The notes below the pieces were generated by a model that did no database searches, was not told where the DNA came from, and saw only the letters and a program-made list of their open reading frames with translations. Below are positions 36,458 to 44,239 of a stretch of DNA of 64,000 bases, piece by piece. The position numbers were made by a program, and so were the translations under genes. The first letter of the stretch is position 1. Each line of letters opens with the position of its first letter. The stretch comes from Pseudomonas sp. S31 (lineage in GTDB: Bacteria > Pseudomonadota > Gammaproteobacteria > Pseudomonadales > Pseudomonadaceae): NCBI RefSeq assembly GCF_016648105.1, contig NZ_JACVVE010000002.1, forward strand, positions 230,280 through 294,279, given 5' to 3'.

Positions 36458-36679
<222 letters not shown>

Positions 36680-36684
36680 CGACG

Positions 36685-37152
36685 ATGGGCATGAAGCTCC
36701 GTGCCGCCCTGGCTGCCGCCTTGCTGGGCGGCAGTGCAGCGGTGATGGCGGCCAATGACGGCCAGTTGCGGGCTGATCAGTTGCTCGGCTCGGACCCGGA
36801 ATACCGGGAAACCTGGCAAGACACCATCAAGGGCGAAGAACGCTTGCCGGATTGGGTGATCAACCTGTCCGGCAGTGCCCAGGCGCAAATGTCGGCGGTG
36901 ACCGAGGACGGTGACAAATACCTGGTCGGGCCATTGTGCGAGACCGCCGACAACTGCACCTACAAACGCCTGATCGTGGCGTTCAGCTGGGACAAGGACG
37001 ATGCCTACGGGATGCTCGTGGAAGTCCCCGAAGGCCTGCCGAGCGACAAGTCCCCCACCCGCCATGCGCAGTACCGTTGGCTGGGCGATCCGGACGACGG
37101 CATGAAAGCGATGTTGCAGGAGCAACTCAAGCGCGACCCGAAGTGGTACTGA
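36685..37152 (+). CDS. Ivy-like periplasmic protein (lysozyme inhibitor family)
   Basis: A 155-residue secreted protein resembling Ivy, the inhibitor of C-type lysozyme: signal peptide to about residue 23, PDWVINLSGSAQAQM, then YLVGPLCETADNC and LIVAFSWDKDDAYGMLVEV. The inhibitory loop of E. coli Ivy is CKPHDC; here the two cysteines (85 and 91) enclose ETADN, without the histidine that blocks the lysozyme active site. This fits the second Pseudomonas homologue (Ivyp2 type), for which inhibition of lysozyme is not expected. The ATG at 36685 follows GAGG; one at 36691 is also possible. Confidence 0.8.
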   Translation: MGMKLRAALAAALLGGSAAVMAANDGQLRADQLLGSDPEYRETWQDTIKGEERLPDWVINLSGSAQAQMSAVTEDGDKYLVGPLCETADNCTYKRLIVAFSWDKDDAYGMLVEVPEGLPSDKSPTRHAQYRWLGDPDDGMKAMLQEQLKRDPKWY

Positions 37153-37185
37153 CCGACGGTCGAGCATTGTCACGTAATGGAAGCG

Positions 37186-37212
37186 GAACCTTTCTATCGT
37201 TCACGCTTCTAT
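37186..37212 (+). promoter_or_regulatory. AlgU-like promoter candidate
   Basis: GAACCT, 16 bases, TCTAT: one mismatch in the -35 and two in the -10 against GAACTT-N16/17-TCTGA. It would start transcription near 37219, directly at the first of a series of hairpins. Confidence 0.45.
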
Positions 37213-37218
37213 GATGCG

Positions 37219-37430
37219 CCGCCCCGAGGAGGGGCGACACATGACCAGGGGGCCGGGCTGTTCTGATTGTTGCAGGATCGGAGTGGCCTAGGGGTACAGG
37301 GAGTACCTCCAGCATCGGGCCGGGTCAGGCGGGCAGAATCGGAAGTTCCAGGTCGAGTTCGTGCCAGAGGGGCACTTGAGCGCGACCTGGCTTCCGAGGC
37401 GCCATCCGCGCGTGCTCCTTCGCGCGTTTC
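37219..37430 (+). ncRNA. Candidate structured RNA between the Ivy-like gene and gltP
   Basis: No convincing reading frame covers this stretch, but it holds at least four stems: CGCCCC-GAGGA-GGGGCG (37220-37236), GGTAC-AGGGA-GTACC (37293-37307), a long three-part hairpin at 37341-37395 (GGAAG/CTTCC, CCAGGTCG/CGACCTGG and GTGCC/GGCAC), and CGCGCG-8-CGCGCG (37407-37426). Two loops show GGA, one as AGGGA, the form bound by RsmA/RsmE proteins. The 3' end is unknown: eight T stand at 37466-37473 without a clear stem before them. It could instead be the 3' end of the operon upstream. Confidence 0.45.
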
Positions 37431-37510
37431 CCTACGAGACACATTTTGCGTCGACCATCTATCTATTTTTTTTCCGAATGTGCCCGGCGTGGCGAGACGC
37501 CGCTGAGGCC

Positions 37511-37603
37511 GTTCGGATTGTCGAACACAGCGATTTTTCCCTCATTTGCATGCCGCCAAATCGGCCTAAAAATGGCGTTTTGGCCATGTTCGGATTTCCG
37601 AAC
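37511..37603. promoter_or_regulatory. Two AauR-type operators upstream of gltP
   Basis: GTTCGGATTGTCGAAC (37511-37526) and GTTCGGATTTCCGAAC (37588-37603). The second fits exactly, and the first with one mismatch, the inverted repeat TTCGG-N4-CCGAA described for AauR, the sigma-54 activator of acidic amino acid uptake in P. putida (recalled, not looked up). Their distance upstream of the GG-N10-GC element at 37661 is right for an enhancer. Confidence 0.65.
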
Positions 37604-37659
37604 GTTATAAATCAATGGCTTACGAGTACCCTGCGACAACCTGTCAGTCTATGCATGAT

Positions 37660-37675
37660 CGGTATGGGGTATGCG
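37660..37675 (+). promoter_or_regulatory. Weak sigma-54 promoter candidate of gltP
   Basis: CGGTATGGGGTATGCG keeps GG and GC ten bases apart but matches the rest of the consensus poorly. It is listed because it stands about 60 and 135 bases behind the two AauR-type sites. A start near 37686 would give a leader of about 190 bases. Confidence 0.35.
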
Positions 37676-37873
37676 TTTCCGGCATTAGATTTCGCCCTTT
37701 GCCATCGCAATAGTTGCCGCCTTTTCGCTGGCCCGAGCGCCTGTTCGCTCGCTTGCGGTGTCCTTACATGGGGTCCCGGACGGAAGCACTCGTGCTGCCC
37801 GTGACGTTGCCAACGGCTCTGTTACGCGCTTTTCCGGTCGGTACCCATGATCACTAGAACAAAGGGTAAAGAC

Positions 37874-39202
37874 ATGAAGAAGGCAAAACTGAGCCTCGCC
37901 TGGCAGATCGTCATCGGTCTGGTCCTGGGCGTTGCGGTCGGCGCGCTCCTGAACCACTTCAGCGCAGAGAAGGCCTGGTGGATCGGCAACGTGCTGCAGC
38001 CCGCCGGTGACATCTTCATTCGCCTGATCAAGATGATCGTTGTCCCGATCGTGATTACCTCGCTGATCGTGGGTATCGCCGGGGTAGGCGATGCGAAGAA
38101 ACTGGGCAGCATCGGCCTGAAGACCATCCTGTACTTCGAGGTGGTGACCACCATCGCCATCGTCGTCGGCCTGGTGCTGGCCAACCTGTTCCATCCAGGC
38201 GCCGGCATCGACATGAGCACCCTGGGTACCGTCGACATCTCCAAGTACCAGGCCACCGCAGCCGAGGTACAGCATGAGCATGCGTTCATCGAGACCCTGC
38301 TCAACCTGATCCCGTCGAACATCTTCGCGGCGCTGATGCGTGGCGAGATGCTGCCGATCATCTTCTTCTCGGTGATGTTCGGCCTGGGCCTGTCGAGCCT
38401 GCAGGCCGACCTGCGCGAGCCGTTGGTGCGGACTTTCCAGGGCGTGTCGGAGACCATGTTCAAGGTCACCCACATGATCATGAACTACGCCCCGATCGGT
38501 GTGTTCGCGCTGATCGCCGTGACCGTCGCCAACTTCGGTTTCAGCTCGCTGCTGCCGCTGGCCAAGCTGGTGTTGCTGGTGTACTTCGCCATCGCCTTCT
38601 TCGCCTTCATGGTGCTGGGCCTGGTGGCGCGCCTGTTCGGCTTCTCGGTGATCAAGATCATGCGCATCATGAAGGACGAGCTGATCCTCGCCTACTCCAC
38701 CTCCAGCTCCGAGACCGTGCTGCCTCGGGTGATCGAGAAGATGGAGAAGTACGGTGCGCCGAAGTCGATCTGCTCGTTCGTGGTACCTACGGGCTACTCG
38801 TTCAACCTCGATGGTTCGACCCTGTACCAGAGCATCGCGGCGATCTTCATCGCCCAGCTGTACGGCATCGATCTGTCCTGGAGCCAGCAGTTGCTGCTGG
38901 TGGTGACGCTGATGGTCACCTCCAAGGGTATCGCCGGCGTGCCGGGCGTGTCGTTCGTGGTTCTGCTGGCCACCCTGGGCAGCGTCGGCATTCCGCTCGA
39001 AGGCCTGGCCTTCATCGCTGGTGTCGACCGCATCATGGACATGGCGCGTACCGCCCTGAACGTGATCGGCAATGCCCTGGCCGCGCTGGTGGTGGCACGC
39101 TGGGAAGGCATGTACGACGCAGCCAAGGGCGAGCAGTACTATGCCTCGTTGATTGCCGAGAAGCAGGAAGCGGCCCTGGTGGGCGAGCCTGCCAAGCGCT
39201 GA
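37874..39202 (+). CDS. gltP: Glutamate/aspartate:proton symporter GltP
   Basis: Inner-membrane carrier of the dicarboxylate/amino acid:cation symporter family, importing glutamate and aspartate. The 442-residue protein shows the serine-rich loop AYSTSSSETVLP, the helix VPTGYSFNLDGST and the end motif GVDRIMDMARTALNVIGNALAALV, all diagnostic. AAAGGG precedes the ATG at 37874; an earlier in-frame ATG adds nine unrelated residues. Upstream AauR-type operators support a role in acidic amino acid uptake. A strong terminator follows. Confidence 0.94.
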   Translation: MKKAKLSLAWQIVIGLVLGVAVGALLNHFSAEKAWWIGNVLQPAGDIFIRLIKMIVVPIVITSLIVGIAGVGDAKKLGSIGLKTILYFEVVTTIAIVVGLVLANLFHPGAGIDMSTLGTVDISKYQATAAEVQHEHAFIETLLNLIPSNIFAALMRGEMLPIIFFSVMFGLGLSSLQADLREPLVRTFQGVSETMFKVTHMIMNYAPIGVFALIAVTVANFGFSSLLPLAKLVLLVYFAIAFFAFMVLGLVARLFGFSVIKIMRIMKDELILAYSTSSSETVLPRVIEKMEKYGAPKSICSFVVPTGYSFNLDGSTLYQSIAAIFIAQLYGIDLSWSQQLLLVVTLMVTSKGIAGVPGVSFVVLLATLGSVGIPLEGLAFIAGVDRIMDMARTALNVIGNALAALVVARWEGMYDAAKGEQYYASLIAEKQEAALVGEPAKR

Positions 39203-39221
39203 GCTTGACCTGCTGAACCGG

Positions 39222-39246
39222 AAAGCCCCGACCTGTCGGGGCTTTT
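39222..39246 (+). terminator. Terminator of gltP
   Basis: AAAGCCCCGA-CCTG-TCGGGGCTTTTT: a ten-base-pair stem followed by T residues, 20 bases after the gltP stop. Confidence 0.95.
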
Positions 39247-39264
39247 TGTTATTGGTTGCGATTT

Positions 39265-39367
39265 GCAGTCCCTTGTAGGAGCGGGTTTACCCGCGAACAC
39301 CGGCAAAGCCGGTGCCACGCACCGCGTTGCCTGGTTCGCGGGTAAACCCGCTCCTACAAGGGACTGC
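39265..39367. repeat. REP pair forming a perfect 34-base-pair inverted repeat
   Basis: The left arm (39265-39298) and right arm (39334-39367) are exact complements over 34 bases, around a 35-base spacer that has its own stem ACCGGC-AAA-GCCGGT. The complementarity goes ten bases beyond the usual REP core (GCAGTCCCTT / AAGGGACTGC). Lies between gltP and the next gene on the same strand. Confidence 0.95.
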
Positions 39368-39426
39368 ATAGGTCAGTGCACCGCCGATACGTTATGATTC
39401 GGGCATTTATCAGGGGGTACACACGG

Positions 39427-40656
39427 ATGCTCAACGGCCTTTGGCTCGGCTTTTTCCTGGTGGCGGCGGTGTCTGCCCTGGCCCAGTGGCTGGTAGGCGG
39501 CAACGCCGGCATCTTCGCCAGCATGGTCGAGAGCATCTTCGCCATGGCCAAGCTGTCGGTCGATGTCATGATCCTGCTGTTCGGCACCCTGACCCTGTGG
39601 CTGGGCTTTCTCAAGATCGCCGAGAAAGCCGGCATCGTCGAGTGGCTGGCCAAGGTGCTCGGCCCGCTGTTCGCCCGGCTGATGCCCGAGGTGCCGCCCG
39701 GCCACCCTGCCCTGGGCCTGATCACCATGAACTTCGCCGCCAACGGCCTGGGCCTGGACAACGCCGCCACGCCGATCGGCCTCAAGGCCATGCGCGCCCT
39801 GCAGGAGCTCAACCCCAGCAGCACCACGGCAAGCAACGCGCAGATCCTGTTTCTGGTGCTCAACGCCTCGTCGCTGACGCTGCTGCCGGTCACCATCTTC
39901 ATGTACCGCGCGCAACAAGGCGCGACCGACCCCACCCTGGTGTTCCTGCCGATCCTCTTGGCCACCAGCGTCTCGACCCTGGTCGGGTTGCTGTCGGTGG
40001 CGGTGATGCAGCGTCTGCGCCTGTGGGACCCGGTGGTGCTCGCCTACCTGATTCCCGGCGCCCTGCTGCTGGGCGGTTTCATGGCGTTTCTCGGTACCCT
40101 CTCGGCGGCTGCGCTGGCCAGCCTGTCGTCGATCCTCGGCAACCTCACGCTGTTCGGCGTGATCGTGTTGTTCCTGGTGATCGGCGCGCTGAAGCGGGTC
40201 AAGGTGTACGAGGCCTTCGTCGAAGGCGCCAAAGAGGGCTTCGACGTGGCCAAGAGCCTGCTGCCCTACCTGGTGGCGATGCTGGTGGCGGTGGGCGTGC
40301 TGCGCGCTTCCGGTGCGCTGGAGCTGGCCCTGGACGGCATCCGCCATGCGGTGGGCTGGATGGGTCTGGACAGCCGCTTCGTCGACGGCCTGCCCACTGC
40401 GCTGGTCAAGCCGTTCTCGGGCAGCGCCGCGCGGGCCATGCTGATCGAGACCATGCAGGCCCACGGTGTCGACAGCTTCCCCGCGCTGGTGGCGGCGACC
40501 ATCCAGGGCAGTACCGAAACCACCTTTTACGTGCTGGCGGTGTACTTCGGCGCGGTCGGCATCCAGCGCGTGCGTCACGCGGTCGGCTGTGCCTTGCTGG
40601 CGGAGTTCTCTGGCGTGGTCGCGGCGATCTTCGTCTGCTACTGGTTTTTCGCCTGA
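39427..40656 (+). CDS. SpmA-SpmB-like fused nucleoside-recognition (Gate) membrane protein
   Basis: A 409-residue protein of about ten helices. The first half looks like spore maturation protein SpmA (MNFAANGLGLDNAATPIGLKAM) and the second like SpmB (GLPTALVKPFSGSAARAMLIE, GSTETTFYVLAVYFGAVG). Such fusions are common in non-sporing gammaproteobacteria; the transported substrate is unknown. The ATG at 39427 follows AGGGGG at nine bases. Its last 19 bases overlap the end of the convergent lipoprotein gene. Confidence 0.87.
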   Translation: MLNGLWLGFFLVAAVSALAQWLVGGNAGIFASMVESIFAMAKLSVDVMILLFGTLTLWLGFLKIAEKAGIVEWLAKVLGPLFARLMPEVPPGHPALGLITMNFAANGLGLDNAATPIGLKAMRALQELNPSSTTASNAQILFLVLNASSLTLLPVTIFMYRAQQGATDPTLVFLPILLATSVSTLVGLLSVAVMQRLRLWDPVVLAYLIPGALLLGGFMAFLGTLSAAALASLSSILGNLTLFGVIVLFLVIGALKRVKVYEAFVEGAKEGFDVAKSLLPYLVAMLVAVGVLRASGALELALDGIRHAVGWMGLDSRFVDGLPTALVKPFSGSAARAMLIETMQAHGVDSFPALVAATIQGSTETTFYVLAVYFGAVGIQRVRHAVGCALLAEFSGVVAAIFVCYWFFA

Positions 40657-41267
40657 GCCTGGTCGAGGCCGGCCTGGCTCACGGTCCAGTCGACCACCTG
40701 CCGGGCTAGCTGGTCGCTCGCTGCGCCAAAGCCGGTGACCACCGCTGGCACCTGGGGGCCGGCCAGCGGCTGGCGCACTTCGAAGCGCTTGCTGGCGAGG
40801 ATGCGCTGGCTGCGCCCCTGGACCAGCCGCGCATCGTAGCGGATCAGCACCTCTACCCCGCCACCCGCCTGGTACTCGCTTTGGAAAGCCTGCAGTTCGC
40901 CGGCCAGCTCGTAGTCGGCTTGCAGGTTGCTGTCGTCGGCGCTCAGGCGCTGTACCCGGCCGTCACGTTGGAAGCCGTCGAGCAGGCGGTTGCGTACCAG
41001 CAGCGGCACCGGGTCGCTCCAGCGCGCGCCCTTGTAGCTGCTGATCACGTCGCCCTGGGGAATCACGGCGATGCGTGGCCCAGCCAGTACCTCGCTGGCC
41101 AGCGGCTTGTTCAGGCGCAGCGACCAGCCCACCGGGGTGCCGTGCTGGCTGGCCTGGCTGACTGGTAGGCGGTAGATATCCACAGGCTCGCTCTGCGGCA
41201 GGATCGAGCAGGCGGTGGCCAGGCTCGCGGCGGCCACCAGGGCCAGCAGGCGCAGCGACGCTTTCAT
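40638..41267 (-). CDS. PqiC/YmbA-like lipoprotein of an Mce transport system
   Basis: A 209-residue lipoprotein (lipobox LATAC, Cys at about 20) of the ABC-type transport auxiliary family. After the anchor comes IYRLPVSQ and a mixed alpha-beta domain with GPRIAVIPQGDVISSYKGARWSDPVPLLVRNRLLD, typical of PqiC-like proteins, which work at the outer membrane with MCE proteins in lipid transport. Last gene of the four-gene operon, with a four-base overlap to the MCE gene. Three-prime end overlaps the opposite-strand membrane protein gene. Confidence 0.86.
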   Translation of the reverse strand: MKASLRLLALVAAASLATACSILPQSEPVDIYRLPVSQASQHGTPVGWSLRLNKPLASEVLAGPRIAVIPQGDVISSYKGARWSDPVPLLVRNRLLDGFQRDGRVQRLSADDSNLQADYELAGELQAFQSEYQAGGGVEVLIRYDARLVQGRSQRILASKRFEVRQPLAGPQVPAVVTGFGAASDQLARQVVDWTVSQAGLDQAQAKNQ

Positions 41268-42202
41268 GGCTGGAACTCCTTGTTGTTGTCACGGCCCAGC
41301 AGGTAGCCGCTGGGGTCGGCCTCCAGGCGGCGCGAGATGCCCTTGAGTGCATTGAGGGTTTCGCGCAGTTCGCGGATGGCCGGGGTCAGCTGGTTGAGCC
41401 CTTGGGCACCGTCGCCGATGGCCTGGCTGTTGTCCTTGAGCAGGTTGTTGATGGTTTCGGTGCTCTGCGCCAGCGACTGCATGGCCTGTTCGGCGCTGCC
41501 GATGGCCTGCTTGCCAGAGCTGCCGAGCAGGGTGTTGGCATTGCGCATGAGTGCCTGGGTTTCGGCCAGGGTGGCGTTGGCTTGCTTGCCGACCAGGGCC
41601 AGTTGCTCGATGGCGTCGCTGATACCGCCTTTCTCGTTGGCGAAGGCGCCGGTGGTCTGCTCGAGGTTGGCCAGTGTGTTGCTCAGACGGTCGGTGTTGC
41701 TCTGCGAGAACATCTGGTTGGCATTGTGCAGCAGCAGGTTGATGTTGGTGACCAGATCGCTGCTGTCGTTGAGCAGCCGCGAGATCGGCGATGGCGACGC
41801 GACGATCACCGGCAGCTTGCTGCCCTTGCCGCGCAGCTCGGGGCTTTGCGGGGTGCCGCCGCTGAGCTGGATGAACGAGTTGCCGGTCACCCCGGCCAGG
41901 GTCAGCTTGGCCTGGGTATCTTCCTTGACGGGCGTGTCACCACTCAGACGCACCCGCGCCAAAACCCGGCGCGGGTCCTTCGGGTCGAGGCGCAGGCTGG
42001 TGACGTCGCCGACCTTGATGCCGTTGTACTGCACCGGGCTGCCCCGGGACAGGCCCGAGACCGCTTCGTTGAAGACCACCTCGTAGTCCTTGAAGGCATC
42101 GTCGACGCTGGACTTGGTCAGCCACAGGCCGAACAGCATGGCGCCGACGATCACCAGGACGGTGACCAGGCCGATGAGAACGTGATGAGCTCGGGTTTCC
42201 AT
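41264..42202 (-). CDS. MCE domain (MlaD-like) lipid transport protein
   Basis: A 312-residue periplasmic protein anchored by one N-terminal helix (about 8-28). The MCE domain is at about 35-120 (YEVVFNEAVSGLSRGSPVQYNGIKVGDVTSLRLD) and the remainder is a long coiled, helical region, as in MlaD/PqiB relatives that form hexameric lipid channels. It lies three bases after the ATPase gene. Confidence 0.9.
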   Translation of the reverse strand: METRAHHVLIGLVTVLVIVGAMLFGLWLTKSSVDDAFKDYEVVFNEAVSGLSRGSPVQYNGIKVGDVTSLRLDPKDPRRVLARVRLSGDTPVKEDTQAKLTLAGVTGNSFIQLSGGTPQSPELRGKGSKLPVIVASPSPISRLLNDSSDLVTNINLLLHNANQMFSQSNTDRLSNTLANLEQTTGAFANEKGGISDAIEQLALVGKQANATLAETQALMRNANTLLGSSGKQAIGSAEQAMQSLAQSTETINNLLKDNSQAIGDGAQGLNQLTPAIRELRETLNALKGISRRLEADPSGYLLGRDNNKEFQP

Positions 42203-42205
42203 GGT

Positions 42206-42997
42206 TCAGCGCTCCTGCCGTGCACCGCTGGCGGCCTGTGCAGCCGCACGCCCGCGGGGGCCGTGAAAGTATTCGTGGATCCAGGGGTCGTCGGTCTGCT
42301 CGACCTCGGCCAAGGGGCCTGCCACCAGCACCTTCTTCTGCGACAGCACCGCGACCCGGTCGGTGATGGTGTACAGCGTGTCGAGGTCGTGGGTGATCAG
42401 GAACACGCTCAGCCCCAGGGCATCGCGCAGAGTGAGGATCAGCTGGTCGAAGGCCGCTGCGCCGATCGGGTCGAGGCCGGCGGTGGGTTCGTCGAGGAAC
42501 AGGATGTCCGGGTCCAGGGCCAGGGCGCGGGCCAGCGCGGCGCGCTTGATCATGCCGCCGGACAGCGACGAGGGGTATTTGTCGGCGGCCGACAGCGGCA
42601 GCCCGGCCAGGGCCAGCTTGACCCCCGCCAGGTGCTCGGCATCGGCGCGCGACAGCCCGGCATGCTCGATCAGCGGCAAGGCGACGTTCTCGGTCACGGT
42701 CAGCGATGAGAACAGCGCGCCCTTCTGGAACAGCACGCCGAAGCGTCGCTCCACCTGCGAACGCTGGCGCTCGCCGAGTTGCGCGAGGTTTTCGCCGAAC
42801 ACTTTGATAGTGCCTTCGTTGGGCCGGCGCAGGCCGATGATGCTGCGCAGCAGCACCGACTTGCCGCTGCCCGAGCCGCCGACCACGGCGAGAATCTCGC
42901 CGCGATACAGGTCCAGGTCGAGGTTTTCATGCACGCTCTGGCTGCCGAAGCGGTTGCAGATGCCGCGGGCTTCGATCACCGCTTGCCGATCGCTCAC
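42206..42997 (-). CDS. MlaF-like ABC transporter ATP-binding protein
   Basis: ATPase of the Mce-type lipid transporter, 263 residues starting with GTG at 42997. Walker A is GGSGSGKSV, followed by FGVLFQKGALFSSLTVTENVALPL (a MlaF signature), the ABC signature LSGGMIKRAALARAL and Walker B ILFLDEPTAGLDP. The GTG overlaps the permease stop (GTGA), so a longer upstream reading is not real. Confidence 0.92.
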   Translation of the reverse strand: MSDRQAVIEARGICNRFGSQSVHENLDLDLYRGEILAVVGGSGSGKSVLLRSIIGLRRPNEGTIKVFGENLAQLGERQRSQVERRFGVLFQKGALFSSLTVTENVALPLIEHAGLSRADAEHLAGVKLALAGLPLSAADKYPSSLSGGMIKRAALARALALDPDILFLDEPTAGLDPIGAAAFDQLILTLRDALGLSVFLITHDLDTLYTITDRVAVLSQKKVLVAGPLAEVEQTDDPWIHEYFHGPRGRAAAQAASGARQER

Positions 42998-44118
42998 CAG
43001 CCCATCTCCATGCAGAACAGCGCGGCCACGGCGTCGAGCACGATCACCACGAAGATCGACTGGACCACGCTGGAGGTGGTATGGGCGCCGACCGATTCGG
43101 CGCTGCCGCTGACCTTGAAGCCTTCCAGGCAACCGATGGCCGCGATCAGGAAGGCGAAGAACGGTGCCTTGGCCAGGCCCACCACGAAGTGCTGCACACC
43201 GATGTCGCTTTGCAGCAGCGACAGGAACATGGCCGGCGTGATGCCCAGCGACAGGGCGCAGACCACCGCGCCGCCGACGATGCCGCAGACCATGGCGACG
43301 AAGGTCAGCAGCGGCAGCGCGATCAGCAGGGCCAGCACCCGTGGCACCACCAGCAGTTCGATGGGGTTCAGGCCCAGGGTACGGATGGCGTCGATTTCCT
43401 CGTTGGCCTTCATCGAGCCGATCTGCGCGGTGAAGGCGCTGGCGGTGCGGCCGGCGAGCAGGATGGCGGTCAGCAGCACGCCGAATTCGCGCAGGAAGGA
43501 AAACGCCACCAGGTCGACGGTGAAGATCGTCGCGCCGAACGCCTTCAGCACCGTGGCGCCGAGGAACGCCACTACCGCGCCGACCAGGAAGGTCAGCAAC
43601 GCGACGATGGGCGCGGCGTCCAGCCCAGTCTGCTCGAGGTGCGCGACCACCGGCGTGACCCGCCAGCGATGGGGTTGGAACAGGCGCCGCACGAGGGTTT
43701 CGAGGATCAGCCCGATGAAACCCAGCAGTTGCCGGGTGTCTTGCCAAAGGGTCGCGACCGCGCAGCCGATGCGCTCGAGCAGTACCAGGAACACGTTGCG
43801 TTCCGCGGCCTTGATCGGGATGCAGTAGTCCTGGACCGAGCAGTAGACGGTCTTGAGCAGGGCGCGGCTGGCCTCCGGGAGCTGGCCGGTGCAGTGCGAC
43901 AGGCGCTCGGCGCCGAGCAGTTCGGCCAGCAGCGAGGCACCGGCGGTGTCCAGGCGCCCCAGCTGGCTGAGGTCGGCCACGGCATCGGCCGCGCATTGGC
44001 TGCGCAGTTGCTCGCTGTCGCGGCGCAGGTTGGCGTAGTGCGCCAGGGTCCAGTCACCGGCGATGCGCAGGCAGGCCGGCTGGCAGCTGGTGTCCAGTGT
44101 TGCGCTTGGCGTGGTCAT
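42994..44118 (-). CDS. MlaE-family permease with N-terminal STAS-like domain
   Basis: First gene of the Mce-type operon, 374 residues. The first 100 or so residues look like a STAS domain (LRIAGDWTLAHYANL, ADLSQLGRLDTAGASLLAELLG), which in the Mla system is the separate protein MlaB. The rest is an MlaE permease (FLREFGVLLTAILLAGRTASAFTAQIGSMKANEEIDAIRTLG). The start at 44118 has GGAG five bases upstream, better than the ATG at 44127. The separate MlaB function is built into the permease. Confidence 0.9.
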   Translation of the reverse strand: MTTPSATLDTSCQPACLRIAGDWTLAHYANLRRDSEQLRSQCAADAVADLSQLGRLDTAGASLLAELLGAERLSHCTGQLPEASRALLKTVYCSVQDYCIPIKAAERNVFLVLLERIGCAVATLWQDTRQLLGFIGLILETLVRRLFQPHRWRVTPVVAHLEQTGLDAAPIVALLTFLVGAVVAFLGATVLKAFGATIFTVDLVAFSFLREFGVLLTAILLAGRTASAFTAQIGSMKANEEIDAIRTLGLNPIELLVVPRVLALLIALPLLTFVAMVCGIVGGAVVCALSLGITPAMFLSLLQSDIGVQHFVVGLAKAPFFAFLIAAIGCLEGFKVSGSAESVGAHTTSSVVQSIFVVIVLDAVAALFCMEMGW

Positions 44119-44239
44119 AGGCTCCATGCATCTGACTGGGCGCGGGAACATAGAGGCTGATCATAGCCCAGCCAGGCTGCCGGGGTTCGTTGAAAATGTG
44201 CTGTCCGTAGGACTTGGCGGCGCGCGGCACCCCGTGGAC

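Noticed and set aside
37361..37804. 147-codon open frame upstream of gltP
   Set aside because: It is Cys- and Phe-rich, has no ribosome site and covers AauR-type operators and RNA stems.
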